Origin: Lentzea sp. NBRC 105346 | GTDB taxonomy: Bacteria > Actinomycetota > Actinomycetes > Mycobacteriales > Pseudonocardiaceae | Length of the DNA: 64,000 nucleotides | Direction: 5' to 3' | Assembly: GCF_030269605.1 (NCBI RefSeq) | Contig: NZ_BSTQ01000008.1 | Coordinates: 139,601 to 203,600, forward strand | In this document: positions 53,788 through 63,029 of the stretch, in pieces | Layout of the letters: the number at the start of each line of letters is the position of its first letter | How positions within the stretch are numbered: the stretch's first letter is position 1 | Notes under the pieces: generated by a model | Seen by the model: only the letters and a program-made list of their open reading frames with translations | What the model was told of the DNA's origin: nothing | Databases searched by the model: none | Program-made: the position numbers and the translations under genes

Positions 53788-54914
53788 TGCGGCACGGGGA
53801 CCGGTCGCGGAGCGGCCGGTCCTTTATATTTGGCGCTGGGTCGGATGATTTTCCTGTCAAGCGACTGTTCGAGTGCATTGGCGCACCAGCCGATTACTCT
53901 GCTGCAAGCAAAGGTGGGTGTGAACATGGTCCGGGGGATACCACATAGCTCAAGCAAGACCCCCGCATAGAACTCCACGTTCACGTTGAGTGACCGGCGC
54001 CCTGGCTTCAATTCGGCCAAAAGCTCGACCACGCGGCGCTCCACCGCCACCGCGAAGTCCACCAACTGGCCACCCATGCCGACCGCTATCTCACGCAACA
54101 TCCGCGCCCGCGGGTCCTCGGTGCGGTAGACGGCGTGCCCGAAACCCATGATCCGGTCGCCCGCCAGGATCCGTTCGCGTACCCACGCGTCGATGTTGTC
54201 CGGCGTGCCGATCAGGTCCAGCGACTCGAGCGCGCGGTCCGGGGCGCCGCCGTGCAGCGGTCCGGAGAACGTCCCGATCGCCGCGGTGACGGCGGAGACC
54301 ACGTCCGCGCCGGCGGAGGCGACGACGCGCGCGGTGAACGTCGATGCGTTGAAGCCGTGGTCGATCGTCGAGATGAGGTACGCCTCGACCGCTCGCTCGA
54401 CGGCCGGTGACGGCAGCGAACCGGTGACCATGTGGACCCAGTTGGCCGCGGTGGACAGGTCGGCACGGGGTTCGATGATCGGCAGACCGGACTTCAGGCG
54501 GTGCAGCGCGGCCAGGATCGTCGGCGTCACGGCGCACACCCGCAGCGCGTCGAGGCGGCGTTGCTCGATCGCTGCGTCCCACATCGGTGTTGAGGGCAGC
54601 ATCGACAACGCGGTCCGCAGCCCGAACAGGGGAGTGCCGCCGGCCGCGATGGCGGGCAGCACGTCCCGTACCGAAACGGGAAGTTCGCGCAGTGGAGCCA
54701 CTTCCGCGGTGAACGCCGCGCGTTCCGCGAGGGTGGGGAGCCTGCCCTGGTCGAACAGGAACCAGACGTCCTCGAAGGTGCGCGAGGACGCGAGCTCGAT
54801 CGCCGAGTACTGGCGGTAGTGGTAGAAGCCCTCGGTCCCGCGGACGTCCCCGAGCTCGGTCTCGGTCACGACGACGTCCTGCAAACCCCGTGGCACTTCG
54901 ATGGATGCGGTCAT
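53784..54914 (-). CDS. Citrate synthase-like protein (CitA/type 2 group)
   Basis: 376 residues with the citrate synthase core: catalytic His in STIDHGFNASTFTAR and FSGPLHGGAPDRAL, the FGHAVYRTEDPRA oxaloacetate loop, and SLNVNVEFYAGVLLELCGIP, where the usual catalytic Asp is Glu. That substitution is also seen in actinobacterial CitA-type enzymes, so it is probably active, though perhaps with citrate or 2-methylcitrate. It is divergent from the HTH-citrate synthase gene; starts are 31 bases apart. Confidence 0.88.
   Translation of the reverse strand: MTASIEVPRGLQDVVVTETELGDVRGTEGFYHYRQYSAIELASSRTFEDVWFLFDQGRLPTLAERAAFTAEVAPLRELPVSVRDVLPAIAAGGTPLFGLRTALSMLPSTPMWDAAIEQRRLDALRVCAVTPTILAALHRLKSGLPIIEPRADLSTAANWVHMVTGSLPSPAVERAVEAYLISTIDHGFNASTFTARVVASAGADVVSAVTAAIGTFSGPLHGGAPDRALESLDLIGTPDNIDAWVRERILAGDRIMGFGHAVYRTEDPRARMLREIAVGMGGQLVDFAVAVERRVVELLAELKPGRRSLNVNVEFYAGVLLELCGIPRTMFTPTFACSRVIGWCANALEQSLDRKIIRPSAKYKGPAAPRPVPVPH
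53798..53831 (+). terminator. Intrinsic terminator of the secreted-peptide gene
   Basis: GGACCGG and CCGGTCC form a 7-bp GC stem with an 11-base loop, followed by TTTATATTT, the clearest Rho-independent terminator in the window. It starts 10 bases after the peptide stop and lies inside the 3' coding end of the convergent citrate synthase gene. Confidence 0.85.
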
Positions 54915-54934
54915 GAATCCGACTATCCATGTAT

Positions 54935-54963
54935 CGTCAATATTGATGGAATCAATGTTGACG
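54935..54963. promoter_or_regulatory. 13+13 bp operator in the citrate synthase divergent region
   Basis: CGTCAATATTGAT-gga-ATCAATGTTGACG is an inverted repeat with 12 of 13 pairs matching and a three-base centre. It lies across both candidate start codons of the HTH-citrate synthase gene and about 20-50 bases upstream of the other gene. A regulator bound here would block both; the HTH domain of the plus-strand protein is the obvious candidate for autoregulation. Confidence 0.7.
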
Positions 54964-56055
54964 ACCGCGCAGGCGGCCCGGCGGCTCGGCGTGAAGCCGG
55001 AGACGATCTACGCCTACGTCAGCCGCGGGCTGCTGACCAGGACGAAGGTCAACCGGGTCAGCCTCTTCGCGGTGGACGAGGTCGAAGCGCTCGCGGACAA
55101 GGCGCGCGGCGGGATCACCGGCACCACCGAGCGGATCCGGACGAAGCTCACACTCCTCGAGGGCGACGAGCTCTACTACCGGGGGCGCAGGGCGACCGAC
55201 CTGACCGCGTACCCCGTCGAGTCCGTCGCGCACTTCCTGTGGACCGGGGAGCTGAAGGACGCCGCCTTCGAACCGATCGAGCTGCCGGACCTGCCGGACG
55301 CCGGCACGTTGACGGACCGGATCCGGATCGCGGTCGCGGTGGCCGGCGCGCACGACCCGCTGCGGTTCGACCTCTCGCCGGAGAACTACGTCCGCGCGGC
55401 CGAACGCCTCATCGCGACGATCGTCGCGGCACTGCCGTTGCGGCAGGAACCGGCAGGCACGTCGCTGGCGGCACGGTTGTGGGTGCGGATGAGCGCGGAA
55501 CCCGTCCAGGAGCAGCTGCTGAACTCCGCGCTCGTCCTGCTGGCGGACCACGACCTGGCGGTGTCGACTCTGGCCGCGCGGGTCGCGGCGAGCGCGCGGG
55601 CACATCTCTACGCCGTGGTGTCGGCCGGGCTCGGCGTGATGGAGGGGCCGTACCACGGCATGATGCCGACGCTGGCGTACCGGTTCCTCACGTCGGCGGA
55701 ACCCGACCCGATCGCCGCGCTGGGCGAACGGCTGCGTTCCGGCCAAGGGGTGCCGGGGTTCGGGCACGGCATCTACCAGCGCAAAGACCCGCGTGCGGAG
55801 TTCCTGCTGGCCCAGCTGAGAAAGCACGGGCCGCTGCCGGCGGACGACATCATCAGGGCGGTCGGGCACACGTTCCCGAACACGGACCTGGCGCTGGCGG
55901 CGATGGCGAAGCGGTTCGGCATGCCACCCGAAGCGGGTGAGGTGATCTTCTCGGTTGCGCGCGTGATCGGGTGGGTCGCGCACGCGCTGGAGGAGTACGC
56001 GGAGCCCGGTCTCAGGTTCCGCGCGGTCGGTGTGTACACCGGCGAACGCCCGTAG
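54946..56055 (+). CDS. Citrate synthase-family protein with N-terminal HTH
   Basis: 369 residues from ATG 54946 (a second ATG lies three codons on). Residues 1-60 form a MerR/excisionase-like HTH: MLTTAQAARRLGVKPETIYAYV then SRGLLTRTKVNRVSLFAVDE. The rest is citrate synthase-like: FLWTGELKD, MEGPYHGMMPTLAYRFL, GFGHGIYQRKDPRAEFL and FSVARVIGWVAHALEEYAEP. The first catalytic His region and the NVDFY motif are not well conserved (FPNTDLALAAMAKRF), so catalysis is doubtful and a ligand-sensing repressor role is possible. TATCGT at 54932 would place a leaderless start at this ATG. Confidence 0.82.
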   Translation: MESMLTTAQAARRLGVKPETIYAYVSRGLLTRTKVNRVSLFAVDEVEALADKARGGITGTTERIRTKLTLLEGDELYYRGRRATDLTAYPVESVAHFLWTGELKDAAFEPIELPDLPDAGTLTDRIRIAVAVAGAHDPLRFDLSPENYVRAAERLIATIVAALPLRQEPAGTSLAARLWVRMSAEPVQEQLLNSALVLLADHDLAVSTLAARVAASARAHLYAVVSAGLGVMEGPYHGMMPTLAYRFLTSAEPDPIAALGERLRSGQGVPGFGHGIYQRKDPRAEFLLAQLRKHGPLPADDIIRAVGHTFPNTDLALAAMAKRFGMPPEAGEVIFSVARVIGWVAHALEEYAEPGLRFRAVGVYTGERP

Positions 56056-56067
56056 CACCATGGACGT

Positions 56068-57195
56068 GTGTCGACCACCGCCGAGCGTCGCACGCGTCTG
56101 TCCGCAGTGGACAACCTGAAGGTGATCCTGGTCGCCTGGGTCATCGGTGGTCACGCCCTGCTCGGGTATTCCGCGGTCGGTGGCTGGCCGTACGACGAGA
56201 TCAACGAGGTCACCTTCCGCCCAGGGGTGGAGACCGCGCTGGCGGCGCTCATCGGCCCGTCCGGTTTGTTCTTCATGGGGGTCTTCTACTTCATGTCCGG
56301 GCTGCTGACCCCGGACTCGGTGCGGCGCAAGGGATCCCTGCGGTACTCCGGGGAACGGCTGGTCCGCCTGGGCATCCCGTGGGCGGTCAGCGCGGTGCTC
56401 GCATGGCCGCTGTTCCTGTGGATCGCGTACCGCGCCGCGGGCCATGAAGTGAGTCCCTGGTGGGTGTTCACGCACCGGGATCCGTTCCTGGACAGCGGAT
56501 CGCTGTGGTTCGTCCTGGTGCTGCTGATCTTCTCCGTCGGCTACGCGGCGTTCGCGCGTGACCACCACGGCACGGCGGAGCTCACGACGAAGCACGTCGT
56601 CGGCGTCACGGTCTTGGTCGCCGTCACGACTTTCCTGGTGCGGCTGGTGTTCCCGGCCCGCAGCGGCCAGGTCGCCGACCTGCACCTGTGGTGGTGGCCG
56701 CAGTGCCTCGCCATGTTCGCGCTCGGCGTCGCGGGCGGGCGCTCGCTCGCCGAACGCATCCCGGACGAGCTGTACCGTCGCAGCCGCGCGGTCGTCGTCG
56801 CGACGATCCTGGTACTGCCCGTGGGCGCGGCGTTGCTCGGCGTGCTCGACCTGGCGGACAACGCCGGGCCGTTCCTCGGCGGCTGGCGCTGGCAGGCGTT
56901 GCTGCTGGCATCCCTCGAAGGCCTGCTCGTCGTCGCCGGTTCACTGTGGCTGGTCGGACTCGCCCAGCGCCGGTTCACCAAACCCGTCCCGGACGCGATC
57001 AACCGCGGCGCGTTCGCCGCTTTCGTCGTGCAGGGACCGATTCTGGTCACGATCGCGACGGCCTTGCGCCCGGTGCCGGCACCGGCGGAGGTGAAGGCAC
57101 CGCTCGTCGGCGCGCTTGCGATCGTTGTCTCGTTTGCGATCGGAGCGCTGGTCACGCGGCGGAAGCGTAACGCCGCGAAAGTTGCGGGACGATAG
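56068..57195 (+). CDS. Acyltransferase 3 family membrane protein
   Basis: 375 residues, about ten hydrophobic segments, GTG start 12 bases after the preceding stop. The opening VDNLKVILVAWVIGGHALLGYS contains the conserved His of AT3 proteins, and FFMGVFYFMSGLLTPDSVRRKG with ERLVRLGIPWAVSAVLAWPLF matches the family's helix 2-3 region. Such proteins O-acetylate sugars, lipids or antibiotics. The acceptor is unknown. Confidence 0.86.
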   Translation: MSTTAERRTRLSAVDNLKVILVAWVIGGHALLGYSAVGGWPYDEINEVTFRPGVETALAALIGPSGLFFMGVFYFMSGLLTPDSVRRKGSLRYSGERLVRLGIPWAVSAVLAWPLFLWIAYRAAGHEVSPWWVFTHRDPFLDSGSLWFVLVLLIFSVGYAAFARDHHGTAELTTKHVVGVTVLVAVTTFLVRLVFPARSGQVADLHLWWWPQCLAMFALGVAGGRSLAERIPDELYRRSRAVVVATILVLPVGAALLGVLDLADNAGPFLGGWRWQALLLASLEGLLVVAGSLWLVGLAQRRFTKPVPDAINRGAFAAFVVQGPILVTIATALRPVPAPAEVKAPLVGALAIVVSFAIGALVTRRKRNAAKVAGR

Positions 57196-57224
57196 TTGCG
57201 TGATCTCCTGCCAGCCTGTGCGGC

Positions 57225-60032
57225 ATGCGACAACGACTACGCATAGCGTTGGTGCTGACACTCCTGGTGAGCCTGGTCGGAGTACCCGCCAGGGCCGAGG
57301 TGCAGCACCCCCGGCAGCAGTGGCAACGCGCGTCGACGGCCGGGCTCTTCCTGCACTGGGGCCTGTTCACGTATCCGAAGCACTACGACTGCGCGTCGTG
57401 GGAGCGCGACGTGACGGCCGGCGGGTGGAGTGCGGACTACTGGGTGGACGAGGCACGCAAGCTCGGCGCCTCCTATCTAGTGCTCGCCTCGTTCCACAGT
57501 GGACTCGGCTATGTGCGCACGTGGCCGTCGAAGATTCCCGGTAGCTGCGCGACGAAACGCGACCTGCTGGGTGAGCTGATCGCGGCGGGAAAGGCGAAGG
57601 GCATCAAGGTCGTCCTCTACATGACCGACGACCCGCAGTGGCACATCCAGGACGACGTGGAGACCCTCGACTCGGCCGCGTACTCGGCGTACAAGGGCAG
57701 GCCGGTCGACATCACCACGCGCGAAGGCTTCGGCGAGTACAGCTACGAGCTCTTCTTCGAGGTGATGGACCGCTATCAGGACCTGGCGGGCTTCTGGATC
57801 GACAACGACAACGAGTACTGGGAACGCAACCACCTCTACGAACAGATCCACCAGCGCCACCCGTCGTTCATGCTGACGAACAACAACGAGGACACGCCCG
57901 AGATGGACGTGGTCAGCAACGAGCAGAAGACCGGCATGACGCCGGCTTACGACTACCCGCAGGCCGCGTACACACCGATGCCGCGCCTGACCGAGGCGTG
58001 CTTCAAGCTGCCGTCGACGGGCGGCTGGTGGTACTTCGGCACCGACGACCCCGTGGACACCCGGCTGAACATCGGCCGTTACGTCGCCAACGCCGGCTCG
58101 TCGATCAAGTCGCTGATCGCGGAAACCCCCATGGTGAACGGAAAACTGCCGCCGCAACAGGAGGCGTTCAACAACACGATGGCGGGCTGGCTGCCGTCCA
58201 TCCGCAGGTCGTTGCAGGGGACCGAGGGCGGCGGCTACATGTACGGCGGCATGCAGCCCGGTCTCTGGAACGACGGCGCCCACGGCGTCGTGACCGTCGA
58301 GCCCGGCGCGCACCGGCAGTACGTGCACGTCGTCACCCGGCCTTCTACGGATCTGATCCGCTTGCGTGACAACGGGTACCGGGTTACCGGGGTGACCGAC
58401 GTGCGCACCGGCAAGCGGCTGCGGTTCAGTCAGTCGGGCGGGTACCTCACGATTCTCGACATCCGCGACTGGGACGCCTACGACACCGTGTTCCAGGTGG
58501 ACACGTTGGGACAGCAGTACCTGCGGGGTGTCACGGCTACCGCTTCCTCGTCCGCCTCAGGCTTTCCGGCCGGCAACCTGACTGACGGTTCGTTCGAGAA
58601 GTACTGGGACTCCGGCCGGAAGCTGCCCGCGTCAATCACCCTGGACGTCGGCCGGCCGTCGACTCACCTCGCGATCAACCAGCGTGAGTCGTCGCCGACG
58701 CATGCCCGTGTGTCGTTCGGGCGGCCCGAGGATTCGGCTCGCATCAAGGACTATCGGGTGTACGGCTCGGACGATGGCGGTGTGTGGCAAGAGATCCGCA
58801 GTGGCGCCCTGCCGAGTGCGCGGGGCACGCAGTTCATCGAACTGGGGGAGCAACGCTTCCGATATCTGAAGCTTGAGGTGCTCAACACCTGGGCCGGTGC
58901 GCAGGCGCCCCAGTTCACCGAACGCCTGCAGATCGACGAGATCAAGGTGGGCTACCGCCATCCGGTGGCGGGCGCACCGCTGCCGCTGGAGGCCGAACGT
59001 GCCATGCTCACCGGGCAGACGTATCGCACCTGGTGCCGGAGCTGCTCCGGGGACTTCCAGGTGACCGGCGATGGCGCGGTGACGTTCGACGACGTGCAGG
59101 CGCCTGCGGACGGGACCTATCGGCTGCAGCTCGACAGTACTGGTCCGGTTTCGGTGAGTGTCAACGGTTCACCCCCGAAGGAAGTGCCGGGCACCGTGCT
59201 AGCCGTACCGTTGCGGGCCGGCGCCAACACGGTGACCGTGTCCGGCAGGCTCGCGCTCGATCGGATCGCGGTGGCCCCGCTGCCGCCCGAGTCGTACACG
59301 CCGAAGACGACCCTGACCGTCCGACCCTATGGCGTGCAATGGGTTTCGGGCGGGCAACAGTCCGTGACTGTGACCGCCAAGTTGCGGCTCGATGCTGACG
59401 ATCCGGTTGAGCAGGTTGCTTTGGTGCCCACGGTGCCTGCGGGATGGACCGTGACCGGCGATAGTGCCTCCACCGCGTCCCTGCGCCTGGGACAGGAGCT
59501 CACTGGTACTTGGACGCTCACCTCGCCGCCCGGTGTGGACGTCGGGTCTGCGGTGTTGCCTGTGACGGCTTCGTACCAGTTGCTTGGCCGGGCCAAACAG
59601 GTCACCGGTCAGGTGTCCGTGCGGACGCGGCCCGCCGATCGGGTATGGATGCGGGAGGCCGAGGACTCGCGGAACCGGCTCGGGGTCAATGGGGTTGGGC
59701 TGCGGCAGTGCGCGGAGTGCTCCGGTGGGGAGACCGTGCGCAACATCTACGGCGCCGCCGATGCCGCCGTCGTATTCCCCGATGTTGTGGTCGATAGTTC
59801 GCGGGAGTACACCTTGTATATCGACTACACCGTCAACGGCACGGCTTCGTTCTTCGTGACCGTCAACGACGGCACGCCGGTAGAGGTGAAGCTGGCCGGA
59901 GAGGGCAACGGCACGCCATACACGGTGTCTCTCCCGGTTGCCCTGAAGGCAGGCGCCAACACCATCCGGATCCACAACGAGGGTCCCGTCAAGTCAGGAG
60001 GGCCTGATCTGGATCGGTTGTCGCTGCGGTAG
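57225..60032 (+). CDS. Secreted multidomain alpha-L-fucosidase-like protein (GH29)
   Basis: 935 residues. The signal peptide is MRQRLRIALVLTLLVSLVGV then PARA. The GH29-like barrel (about 30-340) has STAGLFLHWGLFTYP, YLVLASFHSGLGYVRTWPS and AGFWIDNDNEYWERN, where the Asp after FWID corresponds to the GH29 nucleophile region. Next comes an F5/8 type C/CBM32-like domain (about 430-580), a CBM6/35-like domain with AERAMLTGQTYRTWCRSCSG, an NPCBM/NEW3-like domain (about 690-800) and a second CBM35-like domain. It likely acts on plant, algal or fungal glycans outside the cell. Confidence 0.87.
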   Translation: MRQRLRIALVLTLLVSLVGVPARAEVQHPRQQWQRASTAGLFLHWGLFTYPKHYDCASWERDVTAGGWSADYWVDEARKLGASYLVLASFHSGLGYVRTWPSKIPGSCATKRDLLGELIAAGKAKGIKVVLYMTDDPQWHIQDDVETLDSAAYSAYKGRPVDITTREGFGEYSYELFFEVMDRYQDLAGFWIDNDNEYWERNHLYEQIHQRHPSFMLTNNNEDTPEMDVVSNEQKTGMTPAYDYPQAAYTPMPRLTEACFKLPSTGGWWYFGTDDPVDTRLNIGRYVANAGSSIKSLIAETPMVNGKLPPQQEAFNNTMAGWLPSIRRSLQGTEGGGYMYGGMQPGLWNDGAHGVVTVEPGAHRQYVHVVTRPSTDLIRLRDNGYRVTGVTDVRTGKRLRFSQSGGYLTILDIRDWDAYDTVFQVDTLGQQYLRGVTATASSSASGFPAGNLTDGSFEKYWDSGRKLPASITLDVGRPSTHLAINQRESSPTHARVSFGRPEDSARIKDYRVYGSDDGGVWQEIRSGALPSARGTQFIELGEQRFRYLKLEVLNTWAGAQAPQFTERLQIDEIKVGYRHPVAGAPLPLEAERAMLTGQTYRTWCRSCSGDFQVTGDGAVTFDDVQAPADGTYRLQLDSTGPVSVSVNGSPPKEVPGTVLAVPLRAGANTVTVSGRLALDRIAVAPLPPESYTPKTTLTVRPYGVQWVSGGQQSVTVTAKLRLDADDPVEQVALVPTVPAGWTVTGDSASTASLRLGQELTGTWTLTSPPGVDVGSAVLPVTASYQLLGRAKQVTGQVSVRTRPADRVWMREAEDSRNRLGVNGVGLRQCAECSGGETVRNIYGAADAAVVFPDVVVDSSREYTLYIDYTVNGTASFFVTVNDGTPVEVKLAGEGNGTPYTVSLPVALKAGANTIRIHNEGPVKSGGPDLDRLSLR

Positions 60033-60106
60033 AAGCATCGTCACCACGGGACCGGAGCACCTCAAACACCACTGACAGGAAGAGGGGCGCGTCTGGTGGG
60101 TAGCTC

Positions 60107-60246
60107 GCGATTGGGGCTTGACTTGGGGTGCGAGGCGCTACACTCGGCGCGGCGGGCGTTTCACCTTCTGCCCGTTTGCGTCCGCCAGCGCCTCTGCCCA
60201 AAATTAGGCACAGGGCCCATGAGGTCTCAAGTCAAGCCCCAATCGC
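60107..60246. repeat. 140-bp element bounded by an 18-bp perfect inverted repeat
   Basis: GCGATTGGGGCTTGACTT and AAGTCAAGCCCCAATCGC are exact reverse complements with 104 bases between them. The left arm contains TTGACT followed 15 bases later by TACACT, a promoter-like pair reading inward. No reading frame fits. It lies between the convergent GH29 and dxs 3' ends. A MITE-like element, a small RNA gene or a long-range terminator are all possible. Confidence 0.7.
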
Positions 60247-60302
60247 AATCTGGACCACCGCAGCGCCCCGCCCAGGATCCGCGCAACCACGCCCGCACGA
60301 AA

Positions 60303-62033
60303 CTATGCCGAAGCCCTCAACTCCAGGCGCTTCAACACACTCGTAGTGATCCCCGCAGCGTCAAGCCCATGCGCCCGCAGAATGCGAGCCCGGGAATCGT
60401 GCGGCAAAAACCGCGGCGGCAAAGCAAATGTAGCCACGGTCGTGTCCCCACCAGCGAGCGCCTGCCCAAGCCGAGCCCCCAACGCCCCAGTAGAGGTAGT
60501 GTCCTCAACCGCCAGAACAAGCTTGAACGCCGACGCATGCTTCACCAGGTGCGGATCCAGCGGCGCAATCCACCGCGGATCCACGACGGAAGCGCGCACA
60601 CCGTGCCCGGCCAACTCCTCAGCCGCCGCCAGACAAGGCTCAGCCAACGGCCCAACCGCGACCAACAACACGTCGGCTTCCGAAACCTCAGACAGCACGT
60701 CAAAGTGCCCAACCCGCCGCAAGGCAGGCACATCGGCCCCCACCGAAGCCTTGGGATACCGAACGACGGAGGGGCCGTCAGCCACATCAACCGCTTCCCG
60801 CAACAACTCCGCCAGCCGCACCGGATCCCGAGGCGCAGCCAACCGCAGCCCCGGCACGACCGGCAACAGCGAGGCGTCCCACATCCCGTGGTGCGAAGCA
60901 CCATCCGGACCGGTAACGCCAGCACGATCCAGCACGAACGTAACCGGCAACCGGTGCAGCGCCACATCCATCAGCAACTGGTCGAACGCGCGGGTGAGGA
61001 ACGTAGCGTAAACAGCGACAACGGGGTGCAGCCCACCCATCGCCAAACCCGCCGCGGACGTCACAGCGTGCTGCTCGGCGATACCCACATCGAACACGCG
61101 GTCCGGAAAGCGCGCCGCAAACCCGCGCAGCCCCACAGGTTCAAGCATGGCGGCAGTCAGGCAGACCACGTCCGGCCGAGATGCACCGATCTCGACAATC
61201 TCATCCGCGAACGCGTGCGTCCAAGTTCGCCCGGAGGACGTACCGAGAGCGCCAACCGCGTGCATACGATCCGACTCGTCCTGCTCCGCCGCCTCGTAAC
61301 CCTTGCCCTTGACGGTCAGGCAATGCACGACGACCGGTCGCCCAAGAGCCTTGGCGTGCCGCAGCGCGTCCTCGACCGCTGAGACGTCGTGGCCGTCGAT
61401 CGGACCGACGTACTCCAGACCGAGACTGGTGAAGAGGTTGTTCTGGCCACCCGCACGCAACTCGGCCAGGTGCCGGGCCAGCCCGCCGGTGGTCGGATCG
61501 TAGGACCGTCCGTTGTCGTTCAACAGGATCACGACCGGCCGATCCGGCGCGGCGCCGATGTTGTTCAACGCCTCCCAGCACATACCACCGGTCAGCGCGC
61601 CGTCGCCGACGACAGCCACGACCCGACGATCACCCCGGTCGTTCAGTTCGAACGCCTTCGCCAGACCGTCCGCATACGACAGCGCGGTCGAGGCGTGCGA
61701 GTTCTCGATGACATCGTGCACCGACTCGGCCACGGACGGGTACCCGGAGAGGCCGCCGGCCTGGCGCAGTGAGTCGAAGTCCGACCGACGGCCCGTGAGG
61801 ATCTTGTGCACGTACGACTGGTGCCCGGTGTCGAACAGGACCACGTCGGTGGGGGAGGTGAACACCCGGTGCACGGCGATGGTCAACTCGACCGCGCCGA
61901 GGTTCGGCCCGAGGTGGCCGCCCGTGCGGTGCACCTTCGCGACCAGGAAGTCGCGGATCTCGGCTGCCAGCTCACACAGCTCCGATGTGGACAGCGAACG
62001 GAGGTCCTCCGGGCCGTTGATGTCAGTCAGCAC
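60303..62033 (-). CDS. dxs: 1-deoxy-D-xylulose-5-phosphate synthase
   Basis: 576 residues, somewhat shorter than the common 620-640. Thiamine diphosphate binding is shown by [18 protein letters not shown] and the catalytic [18 protein letters not shown]. The N-terminal His region is [18 protein letters not shown], and [17 protein letters not shown] and [11 protein letters not shown] follow. It condenses pyruvate and glyceraldehyde 3-phosphate, the entry to the MEP isoprenoid pathway. It overlaps the start-side neighbour ispH by 11 bases. The shorter length and cluster context suggest a pathway-dedicated paralogue rather than the housekeeping copy (inference). Confidence 0.96.
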   Translation of the reverse strand: MLTDINGPEDLRSLSTSELCELAAEIRDFLVAKVHRTGGHLGPNLGAVELTIAVHRVFTSPTDVVLFDTGHQSYVHKILTGRRSDFDSLRQAGGLSGYPSVAESVHDVIENSHASTALSYADGLAKAFELNDRGDRRVVAVVGDGALTGGMCWEALNNIGAAPDRPVVILLNDNGRSYDPTTGGLARHLAELRAGGQNNLFTSLGLEYVGPIDGHDVSAVEDALRHAKALGRPVVVHCLTVKGKGYEAAEQDESDRMHAVGALGTSSGRTWTHAFADEIVEIGASRPDVVCLTAAMLEPVGLRGFAARFPDRVFDVGIAEQHAVTSAAGLAMGGLHPVVAVYATFLTRAFDQLLMDVALHRLPVTFVLDRAGVTGPDGASHHGMWDASLLPVVPGLRLAAPRDPVRLAELLREAVDVADGPSVVRYPKASVGADVPALRRVGHFDVLSEVSEADVLLVAVGPLAEPCLAAAEELAGHGVRASVVDPRWIAPLDPHLVKHASAFKLVLAVEDTTSTGALGARLGQALAGGDTTVATFALPPRFLPHDSRARILRAHGLDAAGITTSVLKRLELRASA

Positions 62034-62940
62034 GGCGCACCGCCGAGGGGAGTGTGAACTGGATGGTCTCCTCGGCGTGCTTGTGCTCGCGGATCTCCTT
62101 GGGGCCCAGCGCCTCGACCACCTCGTCGACCAGGCCGGGAGGCGCCGACGCGCCCGCGCTGAGGCCGATCACCCGTACGCCCTCCAGCCACTCCGGCTGG
62201 ATCTCCGACGCGTCGTCGATGAGGTACGCGGGCGTGCCGGTCCGGTTCGCCAACTCCACCATGCGGACCGAGTTCGACGAGTTCTTCGAGCCGACCACCA
62301 GCACCAGATCCGCCTCTTCCGCAACGGCCCGGACCGCGATCTGGCGGTTCGTGGTGGCGTAGCAGATGTCGTCGGAACCGGGGCCCAGCAGGTTCGGGTA
62401 CTTGGCGCGCAGCGCGTCCACGACCTCCGTCGTCTCGTCCACGGCCAGCGTCGTCTGCGTCAGGTACGAGATCCGGTCGCTGTCCAGGTCCAGCTTCTCG
62501 ACATCGTCGACGGACTCGACCAGCACCATGGGCGCCTCGCCCATGGTGCCCTCGGTCTCCTCGTGGCCGTCGTGTCCGATCAGGATGATCGTGTCGCCGC
62601 GCGCGTGGAACCGGCGGGCCTCGGCGTGCACCTTGGTCACCAGCGGGCACGTCGCGTCGATCACGTCCAGCTCGCGCCGGGACGCCTCGGCGCGCACGGC
62701 GGGTGAGACGCCGTGCGCCGAGAACACCACGGTGGCGCTGGGCGGCACCTCGTCCAGTTCCTCGACGAACACGGCGCCCTTGGCCTCCAGCGACCGCACG
62801 ACGTGCACGTTGTGCACGATCTGCTTGCGCACGTAGATCGGGCCGCCGCGCTGCTCGAGCAGACGTTCCACGATCTCGATGGCCCGCTCCACCCCGGCGC
62901 AGAACGACCGGGGCGAGGCGAGCAGGACGGTGCGGTCCAT
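62023..62940 (-). CDS. ispH: 4-hydroxy-3-methylbut-2-enyl diphosphate reductase
   Basis: 305 residues with the three iron-sulfur Cys in [10 protein letters not shown] (Cys13/14), [11 protein letters not shown] and [11 protein letters not shown]. The catalytic Glu lies in [13 protein letters not shown] and the SSN motif in [14 protein letters not shown]. It makes IPP and DMAPP, the last step of the MEP pathway. It stands between the prenyl synthase and dxs in one operon direction. Confidence 0.97.
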   Translation of the reverse strand: MDRTVLLASPRSFCAGVERAIEIVERLLEQRGGPIYVRKQIVHNVHVVRSLEAKGAVFVEELDEVPPSATVVFSAHGVSPAVRAEASRRELDVIDATCPLVTKVHAEARRFHARGDTIILIGHDGHEETEGTMGEAPMVLVESVDDVEKLDLDSDRISYLTQTTLAVDETTEVVDALRAKYPNLLGPGSDDICYATTNRQIAVRAVAEEADLVLVVGSKNSSNSVRMVELANRTGTPAYLIDDASEIQPEWLEGVRVIGLSAGASAPPGLVDEVVEALGPKEIREHKHAEETIQFTLPSAVRRAD

Positions 62941-63029
62941 ACCGCGACCTCCCTGGGGTCGGCTGGGGAATGACGCACGCTATGTCGCGGCGAAAGTGAC
63001 CGATGGGCACAATCGCCGCGCCGAAGGCT

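Noticed and set aside
60107-60246. Inverted-repeat element considered as an insertion sequence.
   Set aside because: It is far too short to encode a transposase and contains no reading frame.
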